Shown in pieces: positions 44,928 through 56,080 of a stretch of DNA of 64,000 bases. A program made the translations under genes and the position numbers. A model generated the notes under the pieces. The model did not search any database. It was not told the DNA's origin and saw only the letters and a list, made by a program, of their open reading frames with translations. Source of the DNA: Blepharisma stoltei (lineage: Eukaryota > Ciliophora > Heterotrichea > Heterotrichida > Blepharismidae). The stretch is taken from the NCBI GenBank assembly GCA_914767885.1, contig CAJZBQ010000055.1, positions 558,001 to 622,000 of the forward strand, in the 5' to 3' direction. Within the stretch, counting starts at the first letter, position 1, and every line of letters begins with the position of its first letter.

Positions 44928-46448
44928 ATGGAGACGCCAAAGATTTACATAATCGGTGGAGGTGCCCTCTTGCTTATCGGGATAATCCTCTTCGCTATGT
45001 CTTTCGACTCAATTGAGCCAACTGAATGGGGACTGTGCTATAACACCTGGACAAAAACAGTATACACGGACGAAATTTATGAAGGAGGCAGATATGTGAT
45101 TGGCTTCCAAAACTCTTTTATAGCCTTCCCAAGGAATTTAAGGACTATTGAGTTCTCAGAGTCAAGTCATGCACAAGGAAGCTTACTTAAGACGAGGACT
45201 AAAGAAGGGCTTTCACTTGGTCTTGAGCTATCTTTTCAATATGAGTTAATCAGAGGAAAAATACCAAAGCTCTATGAAATTTCTAATGTGAATTTTGAGC
45301 AGACTTTTATTAGAATTGCGAGGGATACTATTTTGCAGGAAGCAGGGAATTATCAAGCCCCGGAGTATTGGAATAACAGGACTGAGATTGGAAAGAAAAT
45401 GCAGGAAAAATTAGATGAAGCATTGGTAAGTGCTTATGCATATTTATGTAAAATTATGGCGGATTTTAAATTTTTATTTTATAATGATATAAGTTATGCA
45501 CCCTTATAGACAGGTCTAGTAACCGTTTTTAGGACTGTAGGCTAAAGTTTGCAGTCGGAGTTGAAAGTTTGCCAAAATTGATATGGTTTGTGCCCCATTT
45601 AACGGTTATACTTTGTGTGGAAACCGACATTTTAGACCCAAAATCTATGGCTTAAGCCTGAGGGTAGCTATCTCTGGTGGAAATGTTGACATACCCAGGA
45701 AGATTCGTTAGCAGCTGAATAAGTCTTCTACAAAGACTCGTCTCAGGCGAGACGTAAAAAGAGGAAGAGCCCTAATCTATATTTTAAATGTTAAAATTAT
45801 ATTAAATATAGCGCTTTCCCGAGGATGGCGCGGAATGGCGCCATCCTCGGGAAAGTCAACTAAGCATCCACACGGGAACTGGGAGTTCCACGTGTGGATG
45901 CCATTTTTGACATGTGGGATCCAAACTTCCACATGTCAAAATGGCATCCACACGTGGAACTCCAGTTCCCGTGTGGATGCCTTCCTGCTTTCCCGAGGAT
46001 GGCGCCATTCCGCGCCATCCTCGGGAAAGCGCTATATGCACATTGCAGAAATTTACAACTGATGAAAATTATTTTACCTGACAGCTACGAAGAAAGCATT
46101 GTGGAGACTCAAGTTGAGGTCCAAAAAACAACGATGAAAGGCTTTGAACAGCAAGCTGAAGTTGTCAGGCAAAAATCATTAGTCCTTCAGTCAGAATGTG
46201 ACCAAAATATCACTATTATTGAGTCAAGCGCCAATGCTCAAGCTTATTTTCTAAAAGAACTTGCTAAATCAATCTCAAGCTCCAATACACTGTATATGCA
46301 GTCTTATGTCTACTCGCAAGCTATTGACTTATTGCAGCTATCCCAAGAAGAGCTGAGTGAGTATTTATTCTTGAGATCAGTCAAAGATAAACCAGACGCT
46401 ACAATTGTTGTGGGAATTGATAGTGCAATGATCCAAGTGAAAGGCTAA
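44928..46448 (+). CDS. Band-7/SPFH-domain membrane protein
   Basis: N-terminal membrane helix (IYIIGGGALLLIGIILFAMSF), then a band-7 domain: PTEWGLCYNTWTKTVY...GGRYVIGFQNSFIAFPRNLRTIEFS, LLKTRTKEGLSLGLELSFQYEL, and FEQTFIRIARDTILQEAGNY. Helical C-terminal half with SIVETQVEVQKTTMKGFEQQAEVVRQK. SPFH proteins form membrane scaffolds resembling prohibitin or stomatin. A 600-bp insertion at 45437-46036 cuts it; removal gives EALVSAYAHCRNLQLMKIILPDSYEES in frame. TAA stop. Confidence 0.85.
45437..46036. mobile_element. Composite 600-bp IES: SINE-like element plus palindromic TATAG element
   Basis: TATGCA at 45435-45440 and 46035-46040 flanks the block; TA-to-TA removal is in frame. It contains an AT-rich left part, a SINE-like stretch (about 45509-45785, ending CCCTAATCTATATTTTAAATG) and, flush with the right border, the palindromic element 45807-46036. 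Confidence 0.75.
45807..46036. mobile_element. Palindromic TATAGCGC element (230 bp)
   Basis: Ends TATAGCGCTTTCCCGAGGAT and its complement. Terminal GGATGGCGC hairpins plus an inner palindrome of CCACACGTGGA-type units; same architecture as 25397-25629. Confidence 0.85.
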
Positions 46449-46928
46449 ATCTTAACTTATTAGAGTCTTAATAGAAATTCTGAAGTATCAGAAATAATTT
46501 CTGAAGGTAACCTTACTCATCCCTCTTTTTAAACAAAATTATTGAAAAAAATTTATTTTTGGATCCTCCTGTTAAGCAAAAAGATGTTTTTTATATAAAA
46601 TTTTTGATATATAAGTAGTAATTATTATAAAGAGATTTCTATATTAGTCATATTTAAATTTTGTGAACTTGCATTAAACCTAAAAATTAAATACTTATAA
46701 AAATTTTGAAAAATTTATTTTGATGCAAATTTTAAAAAATTTTCAAAAAACCTCTCGTAATGGGTAAACAACTTTGATCTCTTATATATGAAAAAGGAAG
46801 TTAGAATATTTAGAGAATGCAAAATAATTATGTAGTCCGTAAATTATTTTAATTAAAATAAAATCGTCTTTATTCGGAATATGTGAAAAACTTTTAAAAA
46901 TTCTTAACTATATCATCATGGATATAGC
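46449..46928. other. Convergent intergenic spacer with a possible decayed MITE
   Basis: TTACTCATCCCTCTTTTTAA near 46511 resembles a C/G-tipped MITE end, and AAACCTCTCGTAATGGGTAA near 46750 could be the other, but no target duplication is clear. Confidence 0.35.
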
Positions 46929-49780
46929 TTAATTTTCCGAAGCTATGCAAAGCTGACCTTGATTCAGATAAAGCAATTCTAGTACTTGAGGAAGTCTTTC
47001 TTGCAGCATTTCTCTTTTTTTTACTTTCAAAATCTCAATCAGCTCATCAGGCTTGATTTTCAGACTTTTAGTCTCCTGAGGATTTACAGCTACAATAAGG
47101 ATTTCTTCTTTTCCGCCATAATCCAGCTCATAAATCTTGATAAAATAATAGCTATTTGATCTCAGCTTGCTTCTTCCTCTATAAAGAAGTCTCCTTCTCG
47201 CTTCTTCTCTTTCTTGTGCAGCCTTTAACACCACGAACCCATATTTTATCGTAACAAGCTCAATAAGCATTATTTGGTAAATTCCTACAAGCTCGTCAAG
47301 TTTCCACACAGAAAGCAGCTCACAAATTTCATTTTCTGAGTAGCAGCTGCATTTTGGCTTGGCAATGCCAGATACTAATGGAAAGGCATCTACAATTACA
47401 TTGGATTTGGTGAACTTGCCACCTTGAAGTCCGCCTAGCTGCTTTAAAGCTTTTTGGTGGAAACCATCCTGTGTAACTGTCACGAAATGCAAAACGCCGT
47501 CAATTTCTTTTTTTCCAAAAGCAATATACTCTTTTAGAAGCTGATTTTGGATTTTTCGGCCCTTATATCGTTTGTATTCTTTATATCGCCGTATAGCACT
47601 CTGGATCACTAAAAGAGCTTTAGTTATGTCTCCGCATCTTGGGGAGGAATTTCTAGGTTTTACGTTTTCTTCAGTTTTTTGATGGTGAACTTTAGATTCT
47701 TGCAGGACTTCTGAGGTGTCAGCAGTGCGAATTTCTGCTATATTCATCTGATAAGTTGCCTTTGACTTCATCGGAGTCGTATTTTGCGGCCTTGCTATAT
47801 TAGAAATTCCAACTTTTCTTTCTGAAATTCCTGTGCTTTCTCTTTCTAATGGAGACTGGCCATTGGAAATAAGATTGTGGATCGTAGCTTCTTTAGGGAT
47901 TAATGGGTCTTTTGTAGGAGAAACTGACCGCGGAGGGTTTGAAAACTTTTTTGTGCTTTTTTTGGACTGTTGAAAACTAGGAGTTTCATCTCTTGGCTTT
48001 GGAGTGGAGGCTAATGTTTTTTTCCTGGAATTTTTCCGAATTTTTCATGGACTTTGAGGCTCAGATTTTTGCTTTGAAGATTTCGGGGAATTTTTGCCTT
48101 TTTGAGGCTTTTTGTCTATGAATCCTGAGTTGTCAGTGTGTAAGCTGGATTGAGGGCTGTTTTGAGGTACTTCTTTAGTGACTTCATGGTTAGTTTGTAT
48201 AGAAATTTTGTGTATTAAACGTCTTGCTTTGAGAACTTCTTGACCATTTGGGAGATCAGTTATTTTTTCATTTTTATTAGAAACTTCTGGAGATGTATCT
48301 ATATTATTTTTGCTTTGAGTCTCATTTTTTGAGCTTACAACTGCAGGGTGATTTTCATTTGTATCAAATTCCTGATTATTCAATAATTTTTCGATTTTTA
48401 ATGTTCCAGACAATATTTCTTCTGGCTTTTCTATAGCTTTTGCTTCTTCTTTACTATAAATTTCAGTTTTATTGCCCTCTTCTTTTGCTTTTTCAAATTG
48501 AGTCATTATACTATGAGACGGTCTTGCTGATTTTAAGGTCTCTTCTTTTGAATGAGGTAATGGACTGATCGTCTCAATGCTATTTCTTCTTGCATGGTTA
48601 ATTTTTGGATCATTTAAGTACTTTAAAGCTGGATTTCCTTCATTTTTTGGCTTTATTGCTACTCCATTGTCTATTGGCATCAATAAATTTTTCTGCTGCT
48701 TATCAAGCTTTAAATTTTTTCTTATAAATGGATTTTCTTGTGGGACAAAATTATCTCTTATTAGCTTTTCAGGAGAATTTTTTATCAAAATCTCAGTTTT
48801 ATTTAAATTTGTAGGTTTCAGCCCAGGAAGTCTGACAGTTTTTAATGCATCCTTTTTTGCTTGTTTTTTTTTACTCCGAACTGATGATTTTTCTTCAGTT
48901 GTTCTTGTAGCAAGCTCTTCGTCAAATTGTGACTTAATAAAGGCTAAATATTGACAATTTGCTTCATTTATTTCATATTTCTCTTGCAGTTTTTTTATAT
49001 AGTTATATCACTCTTCTGCTTGGTCTGTAATATTTTGATGTAAAAATATCACACATAAAATGCTGGCTCCGTCGACTAAATACTGGACAATTTTGTTTTT
49101 ATTGTTAGTTTCAATATTTAGCAAATGCTCGGCGAGTGAAACTGATTTTTTAGCCTTTTTGATAGCTTTTTCGGTATTATCATTTTCAAGGTATAATGTG
49201 CATACTCTTAAATAAATTTCAGGGATTTTTACCCTGCAACTTGAGTTTTCCTTGGCAAGTGCTAAACTTGACCTATTTAAATGGATTCTTTGCATATAGA
49301 AGTTATTTTATTTAATTTATAGATAAAAATAGTAAAAATAAAAAATTGTTTGTTTATTTATTGAAAATATATTTTCCTATTATTATAGCTACTTTTAGAG
49401 AGTAAAGCCTCTTGGTAACATTTTTTCAATATTTCAAGCTTACCCTCACACTTAGCAACCTCCCCAATCAAAAGCTTTATTTCAATACTGATCTCTGGAG
49501 TCAATAAATTGTATTTTGTTAGAAATTCTATGAAATTTTCTGAAACTTTTGATGCTGCAGTAAGCTCAGAATTATCAATAAACGATTGAATAACCTCAAT
49601 AACGCGAGATGTAAAGGCAGATATTTGACTTGAAGAACCGTAACTGATATACATAGAAACTTCGAGGGAGCCGAAATCTGTGGTAGAGTTCAGCTTTAAA
49701 AGCGTTTCTTCGATGTTTGCTTTGTCGATAGAGCCTGATAAGAGGTCAAGGATTGTTGATGAGATTTGAGAATCTGACAT
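46929..49780 (-). CDS. TPR-like / IQ-motif protein of unknown function
   Basis: M at 49780 (MSDSQISSTILDLLSGSIDKAN). About 250 residues of helical repeats resembling TPRs (YLRVCTLYLENDNTEKAIKKA, ...LLNIETNNKNKIVQYLVDGA), then a long low-complexity Lys/Ser/Pro/Asn region, an IQ calmodulin-binding motif (ALLVIQSAIRRYKEYKRYK), and a compact C-terminal domain (FGKKEIDGVLHFVTVTQDGF...). TGA codes Trp at 49012 and 48042. One 71-bp IES at 49299-49369 is removed in frame. TAA stop. A basal body or cortical calmodulin-binding protein is plausible. Confidence 0.72.
49299..49369. mobile_element. TA-bounded IES (71 bp)
   Basis: TA at 49297-49298 and 49368-49369. Removal gives SSYNNRKIYMQRIHLNRSSL on the minus strand. 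Confidence 0.65.
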
Positions 49781-49951
49781 TACTGCTAAATTGATTAAAT
49801 ATATATGGAAAATACTGACTCCCTCGTGCTAATAATTGGACTATTTTTCAGGTCAGTGAGAAGTTTTATATATTAAATTTATTTATGATTATAAAAAATA
49901 AAAAATATTTGAATAGGGTAATTTTTAAAAACTTTAACTGTCTTAAATTAA

Positions 49952-50039
49952 TATAGTGAACTACACTGACTGGCACGGGGTGCTTTTGGCTCAGTTTCAA
50001 GCCAAAAGCACTCCGTGCCGGTCAGTGTAGTTAACTATA
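49952..50039. repeat. Near-perfect hairpin TATAG element (88 bp)
   Basis: TATAGTGAACTACACTGACT and its complement close a stem of about 39 bp with a 10-nt loop (TCAGTTTCAA). Intergenic. Confidence 0.85.
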
Positions 50040-50083
50040 TAGGTAACTGAGATTCATCATATCCATAATTAATTTCATGCTAA

Positions 50084-50462
50084 CTCCCCCCCCTCCGTGA
50101 GTGAACAAAAAAATTTTGTTCACTCACGAGTGGGGTTAATTTTTTTTTTTTAAAAAAAATTTATATATAAAATTTTCTAAAAAAATTTTTTTTTGAAATT
50201 TAAAAAAATCCTAATTTGCAAAAATTTGAAAGCAAATATTAATTTAATTTATAAAATTTATGTTTTAAAATGCAATTCATTTAAAATTAAACAGAATTAG
50301 CTCTAGATTTCATTATATTAATTATCATTTATATATCAAAATTTTTTTCCATAAAACATTTTTGTATTAAAAAAATTTTTGTTCACTCACGGAGGGTGGG
50401 TTTTTTGGGCAAAAAATGGCGATTTTTCTAATGGTTTTGTTCACTCACGGAGGGAGGGGGAG
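50084..50462. mobile_element. C/G-tipped MITE, family 1
   Basis: TAA target duplication (50081-50083, 50463-50465), same internal order as 32991-33346. Confidence 0.85.
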
Positions 50463-50570
50463 TAAGTATTATTTTTATAAAAATTTTTGATTGAGAAATT
50501 TGTTTTGCTAATAGAGGCATTAATTTTCCTAAAAATAGGTATTTTTCTGATAGTTTTTCTTATTAACTTA

Positions 50571-50940
50571 CTCCCCCCCTCCCGTGAGTGAACAAAATCA
50601 TTAGAAAAACTCTATTTTTTGCCCAAAGCCCCACCCTCCGTGATTGAACAAAAATTTTTTAAAAAAAAAATGATATAGCAGTTGCCCGACGATGGCGCAT
50701 TGAGCGCCATCATCGAGCAACTGCTATATATAAGAGATAATTATTATAATGAAATCTCTAGCTAATTCTGTTTAATTTTAAACAAATTGCGCTTTAAAAA
50801 ATAAATTTTATATAAATTAAATTAATATTTGCTTTTCCAATTTTTGCGAATTTGGATTTTTTTTAAATTTTGAAGAAAAAAAATTAACCCTTTCGTGAGC
50901 GATCAAAATTTTTTTGTTCGCTCCTCGCGGGGGGCGAGAG
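50571..50940. mobile_element. C/G-tipped MITE, family 1, reverse, with nested hairpin element
   Basis: TTA target duplication (50568-50570, 50941-50943). The internal GATATATAAG segment common to the family is split by the hairpin at 50676-50726. Confidence 0.85.
50676..50726. mobile_element. Small palindromic TATAGC element nested in a family-1 MITE
   Basis: TA duplicated at 50674-50675 and 50727-50728. Ends TAGCAGTTGCCC / GAGCAACTGCTA, core GATGGCGC / GCGCCATC. Other family-1 copies have an uninterrupted GATATATAAG here, so this is a dated insertion. Confidence 0.85.
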
Positions 50941-52005
50941 TTAGAGATTGAGGAATTATTTAATAGGTAGCTGAAAATGAGTTCATAGGCTAATTATGTG
51001 AATAAAAGATGAAAGTTATTATATTCTATATTAAAAAACGTCGAGGAAACTATTAGAATAAGCTACGGCAGTTATATTTTAAGAAAAAAATGTTGCAATG
51101 CTTCAATTTTAAAGATAAAAGAATTATAAATTTCACTAAAATTTCAAATCTCTCATATTTCATAGGGAATTTTATTATTTACTTTGATTCATAATACAAA
51201 ACTAAATTTATTGTTGAAATAAAGCCGTTTTTTTAGAAGCAAATAAAGGAAATTGTAATTAGATGTTTATTGAAAATATATAATTTAGAAAAAGTAAAAA
51301 TATCGATAAAAATCGGATTAGCTATTTTTTTTATTGAGAATCTATACTAATTATTCTAAAAATATGATAAGAAGTAAAATTATTTTTTCACCTTATAACT
51401 CCCTCAATTAAGTAAACAAAGATCTTTGCTTGCCAAAGTGGCTAAAATAGTATACAATTATTTTTAGATTTTAAAATATCAAAATTTAAATACAAATCTT
51501 TAAAATTAAAGCATTAGAATATAAGTTTTACAATTTTTTCATATTAATCATATACAGGATTATTTTTGTATAATTTTCAACATTAAAAATTTTGCTTTCT
51601 TAAGAAAAGGGTTAAATCTCAAAAATAGGATTTTTCTGATGTTTTCTAGCTGATTAATGGGGAATTTAGAAAACCTTCTAAAAGTATTGTAAACTTTCAA
51701 TTAGATATCCATAATGTCCTGTGCAAAAATTATTCAAATAATCATTTGCAATTAAATTTTCTAATTATTTAAATAGCATAAGTTTAAAATGCATGAAGCA
51801 AACAAAAATGGTCTTTGCTAGAAATCATCTCTACCATATTAATTAAATTCTAATTCTAGATAGCTAATAATCAAGCATATAATAATATGTTCCAATAGGA
51901 TTAATTTATTTTTTTCCCAGAAATTTATTGTTTAATTTTGACTAAATTTGTGTTAAGCTGTGAAAATAATTTCAGTATTGAAAATCATTTGGAATCATTA
52001 ATAAA

Positions 52006-55000
52006 ATGTCTCTTATTAAAGCTTTAGAAGAAACTTTAAGATGTTGTCAACTCTCATGGTGAAAATTGATCCTGTTAATTTGTCTCCAGAATTTTTGTTA
52101 TTCTTTAGAAGCTATTGTGGCTTATGAAAAAAATAACCCAATCTGAAGGCTAGATTTACTTTTGGATATATCCTCAGATTGAGATTCTCTCATAGAATGA
52201 CACAATTGTGAATTTTTACAAATATCGACTTGCTTTGATTTTTATGAAAATTCTACTGTAATACTAGATTTAACAGATAGCATTGAAACTCAATTTTTTA
52301 TTTCTAAATTATGCAAAGAAAGAGAAATCTCTCATTTGGTGTTTGAAAATAAGCTGGCTTATGCTGATCAGCTAACTTTCTCAATAACACCATCCTACTT
52401 AGAACAAATTAATGTCTTCATATCTGTCCTTAACTATTTTAATTGAACTCAAGGTCTTATAGTTTATGATAGACTTGAAAATTCTCTAAACCTCGGTGAA
52501 TAGTATTTTTTTTTAATAAATGAATTTTTCTAAACCTTTAAAAAAAAATATCAGTAATAAATTATTATTTTTTAATGTTGTTGATTCCAGTAATGCATCA
52601 TTTTTTAGTAAAATTTTTGTTTTTGGAAAAATAGATAAACAAAATTTTATATCGGGTAGATTAAAAGAAAAATTCGAAAAATATTCAGAAAATTTGAATT
52701 ATTTGATTATTGAATCTGAGGCAAATATTGATGAGCTGGTAAATAGGATTATAGCTCCTCTCGGTACTACTCTTTATTACATTTTTATGAATTACACTGA
52801 TTCATATAAATTGCAAAATGCTTTACTATCAGCTAAACTTTTAACCAGCGGCAATGGAATTGTTTTAGATCAAAAAAGCGGGTATGAATGTAGTATTGAT
52901 GGGGCCTTGATTATTACAGATAAAGGCCAAGAATTCGTCATTTCTGATGAAGATTATTTGAAATCATCAATAAAGAGCATAGTTTCTTATTTACTGAGTC
53001 ACATAAGAACAGAAAGTAGCTCAGAAATATTTTTTCATCTAAATTCTCTCTTTAAAAGTCATTATGGCAATAGAAATTTTTCATTAATTAATACCCAAGA
53101 GGGGAAAAGAGAAATAATAGGAGAAATTATTGACGAAAAATTATTTTTATTCAAAAATATCACTTTTCCAGGCAATATATCAGAAATCCCGAAATCTCAG
53201 AAAAAAATTTTGCAGTTAAGCATTGAAGCTGGCTCCACAAATCCTACAGGCCCAGCTCTTCCTATAGGATTAATCGGCGGATACGGCTCATATGCCGCTC
53301 GTGACATTATTAATAACGGAGACTCTGATCTTCTCAATAATTTCCAAATTTCCCTTACAAATTTTGACTGTGGAGTATCAATTTATAATGCAACTTTTGC
53401 AAATACCTGTTATTCAAAAAACAAAGAAAATTTCGGCCTAGGACACATCTCAGCCTGAGGGTCAGTCATGGCAATTGGATCAATGTCATCTTTTAAGCAG
53501 CTTAATTTAACATTCCCTATCGTCAGTGCTACCAATGGTGACACCACCTTAAGTTCCACCACAAATTTCCCTATGTATATGCGAGTCCAACTTTCCTATT
53601 CCTATGCATACTCTTTAGTCCCAATTTTTATCCGAGCTTTAGGATGGGAAAAAGTTGCAGTCCTTTACCAAAATGACACATGAGGACTATCAGGGTATTA
53701 TTTTCTAATCCAAAGCATAAAAAGCCATGATCTCTCTTTAATCAACCCAGAAAGCAGCAGAGCTTTTCCACCAAATCTTGACAGAGATGGACTAAAAAAA
53801 TACTCATATATTCTTCAAGAAATTATTGACTGCCAAGCAAGGTTCTTAATTTTTATTTTTCAGTACCCATCAGCTTATTATATATTTGAAGAATTTTATG
53901 ATTTAGGACTGAGAAAAGGAGACTTGGTGTTTTTTACGACACTTACAGATTTAGTTACCCTAGCGGGGTATGATAATGTGCATAAATACAAAGTTTATGA
54001 AATTGCGATACCAATTATAACGACCTATGGACAAAGCTGGGTTGGACCTTTAGGAACAAAAGCGTTAGCACATATTAATAAGGACTATGGAGGGATAATA
54101 AATTCATACAGCTGCTTTTATTTTGATGCTTTATTTTTGATGGTTTATGCTTTAGATTATATGATAAATAGAGGGCTGGATTATTCTAACCCTTTTAAAC
54201 TTCAAGAGATAATGAGAAATCAGCAGTTTTATGGGTGCACTGGACAAGTGATTATAGAAAAAGGGTCAAATGATAGGATTGTCCAAGTTTTTGAAATAAT
54301 TCTTAATAAATTGGACGAAAATGGAAATTTAGCTTATTATATTATGGGAGAGTTTCGGCCGCAAAGCACACAGCTTATAAAAATCCAAGAGCCTTTGCTA
54401 TATGCAGATGGATCCACAGTAAAACCTACTGATTTAAGGAACAAAAATTATGAATGTCCTTTTCCTAACAGACTTGTAAAGACTTTTGCAAAAGGAAGAG
54501 CTTTGGTATTTGGGATTTGTTTTGGAATTGCAGGAATTTCGCTATTTATTACTATTTATATATGAAAAAGATGGTGGGAAATCTCTATAGAGCCTTTAGA
54601 AGCTAAAAAAGAAATCTCTTTACAAGACTTTATTGTCGGCGCAACTATGTTTATTGAATTTTTCCAGTTTTCCTCTATGGGCCCTGATTTTTCGCCAATA
54701 AATTCTGCACTGGCCAGCGTAAGTGATACTCTTTCCCTAAGTCTGGACCATATTATTAAGCTCAAGAATGGAGTATGCCTTTTTATTTATTACCAATAGA
54801 CCTAAAAATCAAAAAAACAATATTTCTATAGGATTTTGCAATTAGGTTTATTTATTAATAATTAGTTATTTTAAAATGATTTATTTTGAATTGTGGTTAA
54901 TGCTGTATTCGGGTCTATTGGCTTATGAGTAATCCTATGCTCTGTAATTCTTCTTCGGCTTGACGAAAAATTCCCACACAATTTTATGCTCACTCCCCCC

Positions 55001-56080
55001 CCTCCGTGAGTGAACAAAAAAATTTTGTTCACTCACGGAGGGGGATTAATTTATTTTTTTTTAAAAAAAATTTATATATATAAATTTTATAAAAAATATT
55101 GTTTTTCTAAATTTTAAAAAAATCCTAATTCGCAAAAATTGGAAGGCAAATATTAATTTAATTTATAAAATTTATGTTTTAAAGAGCAATTCGTTTAAAA
55201 TTAAATAGAATTAGCTCTAGATCTTATTATACTAATTATCATTTATATATCAAAAATTTTTGTTCACTCACGGAGGGTGGGGTTTTGGGCAAAAAAATGG
55301 TGATTTTTCTAATGGTTTTGTTCACTCACGGAGGGGGGGGGAGTCAGAAATCTGAACACCTTGGCTGATTATTTTATGCCAATTTTAGGCGACCTATGCT
55401 TTATCCCATTTATTTCAGTCTGCCTTGACATTTTTTTATGTGACCAATCTATTGGAGATAATTTTACTGACAGTTTTCTTGCCCAAGACTGCTATTATTT
55501 TTGCTGGGAAGGTGAGCATTTAGCTTACGCAATTTTGTCGATTTTTGCTTTAATGGCTTATGAGCCTCTAGCTGTTTTTTGTAGACCTCTTTGACAAGAG
55601 CTTCAGCCTCTTTTGCATGTAAAAGCAGCTCCACTTTTTTTGATGGTAAAAACGATGGTTCAAATTACCTTAATTGTTATGAATAAGACAGTCAAAAGAG
55701 CACAAAGCGCTCTTCATGGAGCTCTATTTATAACAGTGATGGTTTTATATATCATTTTTCTATGTAAATTCAAGCCTTATAATTATGCAAGATACAGTTG
55801 ATGGCAAACTTTGATTTTAATTGGAGTTGTATGACTTGCTTTTCTGTCGATAATTTCTCAGAATATTTGAGGCAATCCATTGACTCTAACATTAATTTTG
55901 GGGTCAGGTTTGGTAATTATTGGATTAATTGGTATTTATATACAATATAAAAAATACCCAAGTCTATTGTTCCGTAAAAAGGGTCAAGATACATCTACTT
56001 TATTTAAATTTGCTTTTGCTTTTGGAAAAAATTCAAAAATTGCACTATCAAAAATTCATCCAAATATTGTCTCGAAGTAG
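52006..56080 (+). CDS. Receptor-like protein: type I periplasmic-binding-fold ectodomain plus about nine membrane segments (copy 1)
   Basis: MSLIKALEETL start with an early hydrophobic signal (WWKLILLICLQNFCYS, TGA as Trp). The ectodomain has an ANF-receptor/GABA-B-like core: IEAGSTNPTGP, IGLIGGYGSYAARDIINNG, GSVMAIGSMSSFKQLNLTFP, MYMRVQLSYSYAYSLVPIFI, and RALGWEKVAVLYQNDTWGLS. Hydrophobic segments begin at GRALVFGICFGIAGISLFI and continue to LILGSGLVIIGLIGIYIQY, about nine in all, more than a class C GPCR. Short cytosolic tail with LLFRKKGQDTS. Interruptions: a small one at about 52500-52520 (unresolved), a 108-bp IES at 54776-54883, and a family-1 MITE at 54993-55343, the last two removable in frame. 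TAG stop. Ligand unknown; the fold commonly binds amino-acid-like molecules. Confidence 0.82.
54776..54883. mobile_element. TA-bounded IES in receptor copy 1 (108 bp)
   Basis: TA at 54774-54775 and 54882-54883. Removal gives KLKNGVFWIVVNAVFGSIGLW, identical in layout to copy 2, which lacks it. Confidence 0.8.
54993..55343. mobile_element. C/G-tipped MITE, family 1, in receptor copy 1
   Basis: TCA target duplication (54990-54992, 55344-55346). Removal gives DEKFPHNFMLRNLNTLADYFMP; copy 2 reads DEKFPMSFIFRNLGTLAEYLMP without interruption. This paralog comparison shows precise insertion. Confidence 0.9.

Larger units (their letters stand above)
50040..52005. other. Intergenic repeat nest
   Basis: Holds two family-1 MITEs (50084-50462 and 50571-50940) and a possible third decayed C/G-tipped element (about 51397-51666, TAACTCCCTCAATTAAG to TTAATGGGGAA). 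50941-51390 and 51670-52005 are AT-rich with no gene seen; the last 100 bp presumably contain the promoter of the receptor gene. Confidence 0.5.

Noticed and set aside
45835-46062. Open frames on both strands around 45.8-46.1 kb
   Set aside because: Same cause: the palindromic element 45807-46036 reads open in several frames.
50084-50940. A CRISPR-like array (repeated GTTCACTCACGGAGG)
   Set aside because: Repeats are the palindromic tips of two MITEs, irregularly spaced and in both orientations, in a eukaryotic genome.
52006-56080. A canonical class C GPCR
   Set aside because: The ectodomain fits, but I count about nine hydrophobic segments and see no recognised 7tm_3 motifs, so I call it receptor-like only.
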